NCBI GenBank assembly: GCA_019247335.1
Contig: JAFAPB010000050.1
Location: forward strand, 1 to 9,123
Direction: 5' to 3'
Origin: Candidatus Kaiserbacteria bacterium
GTDB lineage: Bacteria > Patescibacteriota > Minisyncoccia > Phycocordibacterales > UBA2100
DNA: 9,123 bases
The notes under the pieces are model-generated. The model was not told the DNA's origin. It did not search any database and saw only the letters and a list, made by a program, of their open reading frames with translations. Of this stretch, positions 1 through 6,142 are shown in pieces. A program made the translations under genes and the position numbers. The number at the start of each line of letters is the position of its first letter. Within the stretch, counting starts at the first letter, position 1.

Positions 1-1912
1 TTCCGCCGCCCGAGCCGCCGCCTGATCCCGAGCCGCCACCGGAGCCGGTTCCCGAACCGCTTCCGCCATTCTCATTTTTATTTTTATCGTCTCCTCCACT
101 ATTGCCTGTTGCGGTACCGGTACCCGCGCCCGGAAGTGCGCCGCCGACACCGAGCGGTTTCGCGCCACCGGAGGCATCAGATCCTTTTGAAGATCCTCCT
201 GCGCCGTTAGTTACCGGTCCGCAACCAGCTGGATTTCCCGCGCCGCATCCGGCCGGAACGCCTGTTGCGGTGCCTGTTCCCGAACCGGTAGCAGTTCCCG
301 TCGGAGTGCCGGTGCTGCTCCCCGTCGCTGCACCGGTGCCGGTCCCGCTTGCCGCCAATTTCTTTTGCAATGCTTCATACTCCGCAGTCTGTTGTGGTGT
401 TGCTGAATCAGGGTCGTATTTGAGGAGCGTCTGCTTTTCCTGCTCGGTAAGACCGCCCGCCGATTGCTGCGGCGTTATACCGAGCGCTTGTTTAATCTGA
501 TCGGGAGTTTGCGGATTCGAATTACCGAGATTATTGAATTGATCATAGGCTTCCGCTTGATTCGCGGCCTGGGGTCTCGCATTCGGTATCGGAGCGCTGC
601 ACGGACCGCCGGACGAGCAGCCGAAGGGATTTGTATCCTCACCGAGCGCAGTTTTCCGCGCGGCTGTCGATTCATCAAGGCGAGTCTGCAGATCATTCAT
701 CTCCGCGCGCTCTGCTGGCGTGAGCGGCTGCGCTGTCCCTAAGCCAGCCGCGTCATCTTGTGCTTTGAGCGTATCGAGCCGGGCACGTTCATCTGGTGAG
801 ACGAATGAACGATCCGTCTGATCAATACTCGCCCAATCGCCGGTCGCGGTTGGAAGCTTCGCGGGGCTTGCAGCGAATGCATTCGGATCTTTAAGTCCAT
901 TCTCGTCAAATGCTGATGTGTTGGGCGCGCCTGTCGGTGTACCAAATGTCCCACCAGTGAGCGGGCCCGTCAGACTATAGGGATTCGTAGGTGCATTTGG
1001 CTCCGCATTGAAACCGCTTCCGGTCGGCGCATATTGGTTTGGATTGAGAGAAACGGTGTCTTTCAGGCTCGCATTTTGTGCCGGCGCGCCATCGCCAGTA
1101 TTGGCTGTCGGCGTATTTGCGGTCGCGCCCGGAGTATAGGCGGGATTGGAATTTGCTATCGTCTCCTGTATCTGTGCCTCATAGCTGCTACGCGTAGCGC
1201 GCAAGTCGGTTAGTGCCTCACGATCTTCCGGCGTGAATTGTCCGATTCCGTTCATCGCTTGCGTCTGTTTCGCTTCGAGGTCTTTCACTGCCTGATCGGC
1301 CGCCTGAAATTGCTTCTGCAGATCGCCGACGGCCGGCGTCCCCTGCTGTTGCGGCTGGCTGCTGCCCGAACCGGACCCGCCCGGAGGCGAAGGCGGAGAG
1401 GGTGGCGAACCGCCCGACCCCGAGCCGGAACCCACATCGCTCGTCTGATTAGTACCCGAAGGTCTGTTCGGATCAGACCCGTTCACCTTTATTTCCTTGC
1501 AGGATCCCATCGGTAGACTGCCGTCGGCCGTCGTCACCGCCTTTGCTCCGCTGGTATCAATGGTGACACTGCCGCTACGACCGGTACATCTATAATCCGT
1601 ATCCTTATAGGGCTTTTTTGCATTTGCAGGATCTTTGAGTACAGCGCCGAAGCAGCTTTGGAGTACCTCTTGTTTAGTAGTGTCGACTGACGTCGCGGGA
1701 CCGTCATTTTGCCCTTGCAGCTGTACGGCTTTTTGAATAGCGGCCGTGCAATTTTCCGGCGACGATTTGTCGATGCTCAAGCCCGCATCGGCGAGCTGCG
1801 ACGTGTGCGGCACGGATTCTTTCATTACGTAGCCGCCGGCAATACCAAGCACAACGATCGCGACCAAAAGCGGCAGCGTGATTACTCCGCGGGAATGCGC
1901 CGCAGGTCTCAT
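1..1912 (-). CDS. Large membrane-anchored low-complexity surface protein, 3' end beyond window
   Basis: The reading frame is open on the minus strand from the ATG at 1912 to the left edge, giving 637 residues with no stop. I do not recognise a named family. Residues 1-9 are short and basic, and residues 10-29 are one hydrophobic helix (ITLPLLVAIVVLGIAGG), so a signal anchor with the rest outside the cell is likely. Residues 50-140 form a compact region with four cysteines (55, 87, 109, 138). A Pro/Gly/Ser linker follows at 161-190. Residues 195-520 are Gln/Ala/Pro-rich with several short helical repeats that start with a TPE/SPD/TPA-like turn. Residues 521-637 are nearly pure Gly/Thr/Ser/Ala, with a doubled PAGCG and a Gly-Ser tail. 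Cysteines come in even groups (432/438, 556/564), which suggests disulfides. The start is fixed by an in-frame TGA upstream and no other start between. A -10-like TATCAT lies 6 nt before the ATG. Role unknown; a wall or appendage-like surface structure is inference. Confidence 0.85.
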   Translation of the reverse strand, partial: MRPAAHSRGVITLPLLVAIVVLGIAGGYVMKESVPHTSQLADAGLSIDKSSPENCTAAIQKAVQLQGQNDGPATSVDTTKQEVLQSCFGAVLKDPANAKKPYKDTDYRCTGRSGSVTIDTSGAKAVTTADGSLPMGSCKEIKVNGSDPNRPSGTNQTSDVGSGSGSGGSPPSPPSPPGGSGSGSSQPQQQGTPAVGDLQKQFQAADQAVKDLEAKQTQAMNGIGQFTPEDREALTDLRATRSSYEAQIQETIANSNPAYTPGATANTPTANTGDGAPAQNASLKDTVSLNPNQYAPTGSGFNAEPNAPTNPYSLTGPLTGGTFGTPTGAPNTSAFDENGLKDPNAFAASPAKLPTATGDWASIDQTDRSFVSPDERARLDTLKAQDDAAGLGTAQPLTPAERAEMNDLQTRLDESTAARKTALGEDTNPFGCSSGGPCSAPIPNARPQAANQAEAYDQFNNLGNSNPQTPDQIKQALGITPQQSAGGLTEQEKQTLLKYDPDSATPQQTAEYEALQKKLAASGTGTGAATGSSTGTPTGTATGSGTGTATGVPAGCGAGNPAGCGPVTNGAGGSSKGSDASGGAKPLGVGGALPGAGTGTATGNSGGDDKNKNENGGSGSGTGSGGGSGSGGGSGGG

Positions 1913-1918
1913 TCCCCT

Positions 1919-1924
1919 ATGATA
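1919..1924 (-). promoter_or_regulatory. Predicted -10 box of a leaderless transcript (surface protein gene)
   Basis: The minus strand reads TATCAT, then AGGGGA, then ATG at 1912. Five of six bases match TATAAT and the gap to the start codon is 6 nt. The purine run AGGGGA touches the ATG and is too close to act as a normal ribosome binding site. I see no convincing -35 box. Confidence 0.5.
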
Positions 1925-1971
1925 CGTTGCTCCGCGCCTTCAAACGAACGCGGTATGTGTAAAGCTCTCTA

Positions 1972-2043
1972 TGCCCTCGGCAGGAATCGAACCTACATTA
2001 CAACCTCCGCAAGGTTGCGTCCTATCCATTGAACGACGAGGGC
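1972..2043 (-). tRNA. tRNA-Arg (anticodon GCG)
   Basis: The minus strand folds into a complete 72-nt cloverleaf. The acceptor stem GCCCTCG/CGAGGGC is a perfect 7 bp. The D arm is GTTC/GGAC with a GG in the loop. The anticodon stem is CAACC/GGTTG with loop TTGCGGA, which places GCG at positions 34-36. The variable loop is 4 nt, and the T arm is GTAGG/CCTGC with loop TTCGATT. The discriminator base is A. CCA is not encoded, so it must be added after transcription. GCG reads CGC and, by wobble, CGU. Most bacteria use ACG (inosine) here. The gene sits 49 nt downstream of rpsT and 59 nt upstream of the surface protein gene, all on the same strand. Confidence 0.95.
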
Positions 2044-2092
2044 GACTGCGCCACAAATGTAGCACAGAAAAGCCGCTGTGGAAGTTTTTTCT

Positions 2093-2353
2093 TTAGGCGA
2101 GCGCCTTCAGGCGCTTAGCGACGCGCGATTTCATGCGCGCTGCAGTGTTCTTCTTGATAGTGCCGTGCTTTGCGGCCTTGTCGATCGCCTGCTGGAGGGT
2201 CGGAAGCGACTTCGCGGCGTCGGATGATTTTGTCTCGATGAGTTTCTGCATGCGCTTCACGGCATCCTTCATCGTCGTCTTGCGGCGCACGTTAAAAACG
2301 CGGCGACGGAGCGCTGCGCGATATGCCTTTTTTGCCGAACTCGTATTTGCCAT
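2093..2353 (-). CDS. rpsT: 30S ribosomal protein S20
   Basis: This 86-residue, strongly basic protein has the usual length and pattern of bS20, a three-helix primary binder of 16S rRNA in the small subunit body. The start MANTSSAKKAYRAALRRR corresponds to the family's Lys/Arg/Ser-rich N terminus. The middle segment RRKTTMKDAVKRMQKLI and the tail with DKAAKHGTIKKNTAARMKSR (about residues 58-77) match the conserved S20 signature in which NxAAR/KSR follows the last turn. The frame is in the first position of a minus-strand run that continues to tRNA-Arg. The ATG at 2353 is chosen because it gives the canonical MAN start. A -10-like TAGTAT lies 8 nt upstream and I see no Shine-Dalgarno sequence. 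The gene is divergent from ruvA with 89 bp between the starts. Confidence 0.95.
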   Translation of the reverse strand: MANTSSAKKAYRAALRRRVFNVRRKTTMKDAVKRMQKLIETKSSDAAKSLPTLQQAIDKAAKHGTIKKNTAARMKSRVAKRLKALA

Positions 2354-2361
2354 GTCCGCGG

Positions 2362-2367
2362 ATACTA
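2362..2367 (-). promoter_or_regulatory. Possible -10 box of rpsT
   Basis: The minus strand carries TAGTAT, followed by 8 nt and the rpsT ATG. It matches four of six consensus bases. A transcription start 6-9 nt downstream would leave a leader of 0-2 nt. It is weaker than the boxes at the other starts and is reported because it fits the same layout. Confidence 0.35.
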
Positions 2368-2405
2368 CCCCGTATGCGCCGATTCCGCAACCGCGACCTG
2401 CCCCG

Positions 2406-2436
2406 TTGTGAACGCAGTTCTACTTCGGGGTATGAT
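2406..2436 (+). promoter_or_regulatory. Predicted promoter of ruvA, leaderless layout
   Basis: TATGAT at 2431-2436 matches TATAAT in five of six positions and lies exactly 6 nt before the ruvA ATG. A TTGTGA at 2406-2411 matches four of six bases of the -35 consensus with a longish 19-nt spacer, so the -35 is doubtful. The bases between box and start (GCCCCT) contain no ribosome binding site. Confidence 0.5.
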
Positions 2437-2442
2437 GCCCCT

Positions 2443-3012
2443 ATGATCGGCCAGCTCGAAGGAATCGTCGCCGCAAAACGCCCCGGATTCGCGATCGTCT
2501 CCGCAGGCGGCGTCGGGTACAAAGTCGCCGCAACACGCGCGCAACTCGCGCAACTCGCCGAAGGATCAGAGGCACGCCTCTGGACGCACCTCGCGGTCAA
2601 GGAAGACGCGCTCGACCTTTATGGCTTCGCGACCGAAGAAGAGCTGCAACTCTTCGAACTCCTGCTCACCGTATCCGGTATCGGGCCGAAGTCCGCGCTT
2701 GCGATCCTCGATATCGCGCTCGTCGAGACGCTACGCAGCGCGATCTCGAACGGCAATGCGGGATACCTCACCAAAGTGTCCGGCATCGGCAAAAAAACCG
2801 CGGAGAAGATCGTGCTGGAGCTGCGCGATAAAGTCGGCGTCGAGGTTTCCGGCGCAGGCGCGGCGCTGCAGGGCGATGAAGAGGCGTTGGAGGCAATGCG
2901 CGCACTCGGCTACTCCGCGATCGAGGCGCGCGATGCGCTCCGCAAAGTGCCGAAAGAGATCGAGGGCGGCTCGGAGCGCCTGCGCGAAGCATTGAGAATC
3001 ATGGGCCGCTGA
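2443..3012 (+). CDS. ruvA: Holliday junction branch migration protein RuvA
   Basis: RuvA is the DNA-binding part of the RuvAB motor. It forms a tetramer that holds a Holliday junction flat while RuvB hexamers drive branch migration; RuvC then cuts. The 189 residues cover all three domains. An N-terminal OB fold (1-63) begins with the typical MIGQLEG and ends with VKEDALDLYGF. Two helix-hairpin-helix motifs follow, VSGIGPKSAL at 77-86 and VSGIGKKTAEKI at 112-123. After an acidic/Gly linker comes the C-terminal RuvB-contacting domain (about 144-189, EALEAMRALGYS onward). The frame is open upstream to an ATG at 2323, but MIGQLEG at 2443 is the family start and has TATGAT 6 nt before it. It is first in a cluster: its TGA is separated by 1 nt from the Mur ligase ATG, so the two are probably cotranscribed. 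Confidence 0.96.
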   Translation: MIGQLEGIVAAKRPGFAIVSAGGVGYKVAATRAQLAQLAEGSEARLWTHLAVKEDALDLYGFATEEELQLFELLLTVSGIGPKSALAILDIALVETLRSAISNGNAGYLTKVSGIGKKTAEKIVLELRDKVGVEVSGAGAALQGDEEALEAMRALGYSAIEARDALRKVPKEIEGGSERLREALRIMGR

Positions 3013-3013
3013 T

Positions 3014-4264
3014 ATGTCGCTGAAATCCCGCATCCGCTCGCTTATTCCGGATCCGCTTATCTCCGCGTATCATTTTGCGCTCGCGGAAATCGCCGCATTC
3101 GCCTATCACTATCCCTCGCGCGGGATGCTCATCGTCGCGGTGACGGGCACCAAGGGCAAATCCTCTGTCACGGAAATGGTGAACGCCATTCTCGAAGAAG
3201 CGCACTATCAAACAGCGCTCGTGAATTCCATCCGCATCAAGGTAGGCGATGAATCGACGCCGAACACGATGCGCATGTCGATGCCGGGGCGCTTTTTTCT
3301 GCAGCGCCTGATGCGCCGCGCCTTCCGCGAAGAGTGCGATGCGATCGTGCTTGAAATGACCTCCGAAGGTGCGCGCCAGCATCGGCACCGGGGCGTCGTG
3401 CTCGATGCGCTCATCTTTACCAACCTCTCGCCGGAGCACATCGAATCGCACGGATCGCTGCAGGCGTACAAGGATGCGAAATTCGAGATCGGCAAAGCGC
3501 TCGCTCGTTCGAAAAAGCGCACGCGCTACATCGTCGCGAACGCGGACGACGAGGAGAGCTCGCGTTACCTCGCGCTTCCGGTCGAACGAAAGCTTCCCTT
3601 CTCGCTCAAAAATGCCGCGCCGTATTATGCAGATGAACATGGCGGCTATTTCACCTTCGAGGATGAGCGCGTCGATGTGCAGCTGCCGGGAGAGTTTTCG
3701 CTCAAGAACGCGCTCGCCGCGGCGACGCTCGCGCGCGCGATCGGCATCGACGTGAAAACGATCGCGCGCGCCATCGGCAAGATCTCACACATTCCCGGCC
3801 GTGCCGAAAAGATCGAGGCGGGACAGAACTTTACCGTGGTCGTCGACTATGCGCACACGCCGGACTCGCTCACCGCGCTCTACGAGGCTTATAAAAATGT
3901 ACGGAAGGTCTGCGTTATGGGTGCGACCGGCGGCGGCCGTGACAAGTGGAAGCGCCCCGCGATGGGCGGCATCGCGGATTCCTACTGCGACGAAGTCGTC
4001 CTCACGAATGAAGATCCCTACGACGAGGATCCGCGCACGATCGTCTATGAGCTCGCGAGCGGCATGAAGCGAACACCGACGATCATCATGGATCGCCGCG
4101 AAGCGATACGGCATGCGCTCACGATCGCAAAAGCGGGCGATGCGATACTCATCACGGGTAAAGGGACCGATCCGAACATCGCGGGGCCGAATGGCACGAA
4201 ACAAGCATGGAGCGACGCGAAGGTCACGCGCGAAGAGATCGAACGCTACCTGAAGGCACTATAA
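3014..4264 (+). CDS. MurE-like Mur ligase (UDP-MurNAc-peptide synthetase), lacking N-terminal domain
   Basis: Mur ligases add an amino acid to the UDP-MurNAc peptide with ATP in the cytoplasm, making the stem of peptidoglycan. The P-loop GTKGKSS is at 45-51, followed by LEMTSEGARQHRH (113-125) and TNLSPEHIESHGS (136-148). K156 in AYKDAKFEIG is the likely carbamylated lysine. PGRAEKI (261-267), DYAHTPDSL (278-286) and GATGGGRDKWKRPAMG (303-318) are the signatures of the MurE branch. At 416 residues it is shorter than typical MurE (about 490). The P-loop lies near the N terminus, so the usual substrate-binding first domain is absent and replaced by about 36 residues. The MurE substrate motif DNPR reads EDPY at 333-336, so the amino acid added cannot be read from it. 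MurE is most likely; another Mur-like ligase is possible. It starts 1 nt after ruvA. Confidence 0.88.
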   Translation: MSLKSRIRSLIPDPLISAYHFALAEIAAFAYHYPSRGMLIVAVTGTKGKSSVTEMVNAILEEAHYQTALVNSIRIKVGDESTPNTMRMSMPGRFFLQRLMRRAFREECDAIVLEMTSEGARQHRHRGVVLDALIFTNLSPEHIESHGSLQAYKDAKFEIGKALARSKKRTRYIVANADDEESSRYLALPVERKLPFSLKNAAPYYADEHGGYFTFEDERVDVQLPGEFSLKNALAAATLARAIGIDVKTIARAIGKISHIPGRAEKIEAGQNFTVVVDYAHTPDSLTALYEAYKNVRKVCVMGATGGGRDKWKRPAMGGIADSYCDEVVLTNEDPYDEDPRTIVYELASGMKRTPTIIMDRREAIRHALTIAKAGDAILITGKGTDPNIAGPNGTKQAWSDAKVTREEIERYLKAL

Positions 4265-4265
4265 T
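4260..4265 (+). promoter_or_regulatory. Perfect TATAAT -10 box overlapping the Mur ligase stop codon
   Basis: TATAAT spans the last bases of the Mur ligase gene, including its TAA stop (4262-4264). The next six bases AAGGAC lead straight to the ATG at 4272. This would start the lamin-tail gene mRNA at or next to its ATG. AAGGA at 4266-4270 could instead serve as a Shine-Dalgarno sequence for readthrough mRNA, but it lies only 1 nt from the ATG, closer than usual. Confidence 0.55.
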
Positions 4266-4271
4266 AAGGAC

Positions 4272-5279
4272 ATGATCAAGACGATCTTGACCTGGGTCGC
4301 TATCGCGATGATCGCGGCGCTCCTCATTCTCCTCCTCATCAACGGCGGCGGCTTCCGCGCGATCAGGAACACGGCGCATTCGATCCCGACGCTGCGTGAC
4401 TTTCTCACCAGCTCATCGACCGTCGGCTTTGTCCTCCCCTGGCAGGATGAGGTTTTTCAAAATATCGGCATCGATGTCGACACGGGTACCGACACCGCAT
4501 CGCAGGACGTGCTTTCATCCGAGACCGGTTACCAGGCGCCGTCGCAGAATCTGCAAAATACACAGTCGATCAGCGCGCCGCAGAGCGACACGCTCTCATA
4601 CGGCAACCCCTCGCCGTACGCAGGCCAGGTCTCGATCTCGGCGGCGAACGCGCTTGAGAGCGACCCGTCGCGCGAATACGTCGTGATCTCGGCATCGCCG
4701 GCGAATGCGAATTTCGTCGACGTCTCCGGCTGGTCTCTGCAAAGCATGTCGTCGGGCGTGCGCGTATATCTGCCGCTTGCGGCCGCGCCGTACGTACTCG
4801 GCGTCGTCAATCGCGTCTCCGAAGCGGCGATCTTCCCCGGCGGCACGGCCACCGTCCTCTCCGGTGTCTCGCCGGTCGGCGTTTCTTTCCGCGAGACGCT
4901 CTGTACGGGATACTTGAACCAGAATCAAAATTTCTCGCCGGCGCTCGTGAACGCCTGTCCTGCCGGCAGCCGCATCCTGCCGGCGACGCAGGAAAACGTC
5001 GCGCGCTATGGCATGGATTGCATTAATTATGTCGCGACGCTCCCGCAGTGCGACTTCCCCGGCATCGTCCCGCAAAATCTCTCGACGAGCTGCCGCGCAT
5101 TCCTCTTGAGCGCGCTCTCCTACAACGGCTGCGTCAATATGTATCAGAGCGCGCCGGATTTCTCACTCAATTCATGGCGTCTCTACGAGGGATTCACGCA
5201 CGAGCTGTGGTCGAATGATCACGATACGATCCGGCTTTTGGACCGCGACGGGCGCGTCGTCGATGTCTTCAATTATTGA
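4272..5279 (+). CDS. Membrane-anchored lamin-tail-domain-like protein with cysteine-rich insert
   Basis: The 335-residue protein begins with one hydrophobic helix (about 5-23, TWVAIAMIAALLILLLI) and then a Ser/Gln/Thr-rich linker (70-115), so most of it probably lies outside the membrane. From 134, REYVVISASP...VDVSGWSL resembles the first strands of a lamin tail domain (an Ig-like beta fold seen in many bacterial exported proteins). The C terminus HDTIRLLDRDGRVVDVFNY (317-335) matches the last strands of that fold. Between them is a long insert with six cysteines (211, 229, 250, 260, 274, 287), an even number suited to disulfides. The lamin-tail call rests on these end motifs alone. The gene follows the Mur ligase by 7 nt and has its own perfect TATAAT. 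Its stop overlaps the end of the opposite-strand methyltransferase by 11 nt. A surface or periplasm-facing scaffold role is inference. Confidence 0.75.
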   Translation: MIKTILTWVAIAMIAALLILLLINGGGFRAIRNTAHSIPTLRDFLTSSSTVGFVLPWQDEVFQNIGIDVDTGTDTASQDVLSSETGYQAPSQNLQNTQSISAPQSDTLSYGNPSPYAGQVSISAANALESDPSREYVVISASPANANFVDVSGWSLQSMSSGVRVYLPLAAAPYVLGVVNRVSEAAIFPGGTATVLSGVSPVGVSFRETLCTGYLNQNQNFSPALVNACPAGSRILPATQENVARYGMDCINYVATLPQCDFPGIVPQNLSTSCRAFLLSALSYNGCVNMYQSAPDFSLNSWRLYEGFTHELWSNDHDTIRLLDRDGRVVDVFNY

Positions 5280-5736
5280 TCGCGGAAAACAGCGCGATCC
5301 CCGCTGCGACCGACACGTTGAGCGACTCTTTGGTACCGCGCATCGGTATCTCGAGAATGACATCCGCGCAATCGCGCAACGCTTTTGAAACACCGCGCAC
5401 TTCGTTGCCGAATATAAAAAGCGTTTTACCGCCGGCGCGGAAATCGGTATACGGTATTGAACGTTTCTCCTGCTCCAGCGCAACGACCGTGAAGCCTTGG
5501 CGCTTCAAGCGTGTGATGAGCGCAGCGGGCGATGCAGATGCTTCCCATTCGACGCTCTTTTCCGCGCCGAGCGCCGTCTTTGCAATGTCTTTTTGCGGCC
5601 GGCCGAAGCGGTCGATGGGGAGCGGTGTATACCCGGTGAGATAGATGTGTGCGACGCCGGCGGCGTCCGCCGTGCGGAAGATCGAGCCGACGTTGTGTGC
5701 GCTCCGGATATTGTGCAAAAGAATCGCGAGTTCCAT
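5269..5736 (-). CDS. SpoU/TrmH-family RNA 2'-O-ribose methyltransferase
   Basis: SpoU (TrmH) enzymes are knotted SPOUT-fold methyltransferases that move a methyl group from S-adenosylmethionine to the 2'-OH of a ribose in tRNA or rRNA. All three family motifs are present in 155 residues. Motif 1 is NIRSAHNVGSIFRTADAAG (9-27) with the catalytic-type N and R. Motif 2 is LFIFGNEVRGVS (106-117). Motif 3 is IPMRGTKESLNVSVAAGIAL (130-149), which forms the knot and cofactor site. The length fits a minimal catalytic domain with no extra RNA-binding extension, as in TrmL or TrmH cores. Which RNA and position it modifies cannot be told from the sequence. The start at 5736 gives the MELAILLHNIRS beginning and has TATAGT 6 nt upstream. 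It diverges from the DoxX-like gene and converges on the lamin-tail gene with an 11-nt overlap. Confidence 0.93.
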   Translation of the reverse strand: MELAILLHNIRSAHNVGSIFRTADAAGVAHIYLTGYTPLPIDRFGRPQKDIAKTALGAEKSVEWEASASPAALITRLKRQGFTVVALEQEKRSIPYTDFRAGGKTLFIFGNEVRGVSKALRDCADVILEIPMRGTKESLNVSVAAGIALFSAINN

Positions 5737-5742
5737 CTGGGT

Positions 5743-5748
5743 ACTATA
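5743..5748 (-). promoter_or_regulatory. Predicted -10 box of the SpoU gene, leaderless layout
   Basis: The minus strand reads TATAGT, then ACCCAG, then the ATG at 5736. Five of six bases match the consensus with a 6-nt gap to the start codon. ACCCAG holds no ribosome binding site. The box lies 10 bp from the oppositely oriented box of the DoxX-like gene. Confidence 0.55.
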
Positions 5749-5758
5749 GAAAATACGG

Positions 5759-5764
5759 TATACT
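5759..5764 (+). promoter_or_regulatory. Predicted -10 box of the DoxX-like gene, leaderless layout
   Basis: TATACT matches five of six consensus bases and is followed by CACGCC and the ATG at 5771, again a 6-nt gap with no Shine-Dalgarno sequence. The expected -35 position falls at the start of the divergent SpoU gene and shows no good match. Confidence 0.55.
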
Positions 5765-5770
5765 CACGCC

Positions 5771-6115
5771 ATGCTCTCGCTTTTTCCGCAAATCCTCTTC
5801 CTCGCGCCCTTCTCCGCATTCCTGATCCGCCTCACCCTCGGCTACTTGCTCGGATACACCGCCTGGAAACACCTTGCGACGCCGGATTGGCTCATACGCG
5901 TCTTTGGCGTCCTTGAGGTCGCCGTCGCCGCTTCGATCATTCTCGGCATCTGGACGCAGGCCGCCGCCCTTATTGCCTTTGTGATCGCGCTTGTATGGGT
6001 GCTCTTTCCGGCGACCAAGAGAATTACGCGCTCGGCCGCGCTCATTTCGCTCATCCTCTGCCTTTCGCTCCTCGTCACCGGCGCCGGGGCGATCGCTTTC
6101 GACCTTCCGCTCTAG
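5771..6115 (+). CDS. DoxX-like small integral membrane protein
   Basis: The 114-residue protein is almost entirely hydrophobic with about four membrane helices (roughly 13-33, 43-62, 64-82 and 87-108). The first helix carries the pattern of the DoxX family, LIRLTLGYLLGYTAWKHL (18-35), where an Arg enters the helix and a Lys closes it after small glycines. The helix 2 segment GVLEVAVAASIILGIWT matches the family's second repeat, and the end TGAGAIAFDLPL resembles the usual DoxX C terminus. DoxX proteins are poorly understood; some are linked to redox or thiol stress in membranes, and no such link can be shown here. The start is set by TATACT 6 nt upstream and by the divergent gene. A 61-nt gap with no clear terminator leads to the next gene. 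Confidence 0.75.
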   Translation: MLSLFPQILFLAPFSAFLIRLTLGYLLGYTAWKHLATPDWLIRVFGVLEVAVAASIILGIWTQAAALIAFVIALVWVLFPATKRITRSAALISLILCLSLLVTGAGAIAFDLPL

Positions 6116-6142
6116 CTGAATCGCTCTATTCCAATAGCGCGA

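Noticed and set aside
102..954. Several open frames on both strands within the left region, including a Pro/Val/Ala-rich one on the plus strand at 102-500
   Set aside because: They are shadows of the low-complexity Gly/Thr/Ser gene on the minus strand, whose frame is open from 1912 to the edge and has a membrane anchor and promoter.
1853..1885. Type IV prepilin-like start of the large surface protein
   Set aside because: It has a basic N terminus and one helix but no Gly-Phe-Thr-Leu-x-Glu cleavage motif; a plain signal anchor fits better.
2044..2092. Terminator between rpsT and tRNA-Arg
   Set aside because: Only a 5-bp CACAG/CTGTG stem is seen with no following T-run, so cotranscription is as likely.
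2323..2442. Upstream ATG that would extend RuvA by 40 residues
   Set aside because: The extension does not look like RuvA, overlaps rpsT, and the family start MIGQLEG at 2443 has a -10 box at the expected place.
2999..3640. 213-residue minus-strand open frame opposite the Mur ligase
   Set aside because: Its product is Arg/His-rich with no motif and the plus strand carries intact Mur ligase motifs; it is a GC-rich antisense shadow.
6122..6139. Hairpin after the DoxX-like gene as a terminator
   Set aside because: The stem has a 2-nt bulge and a tiny loop and is not followed by a T-run.
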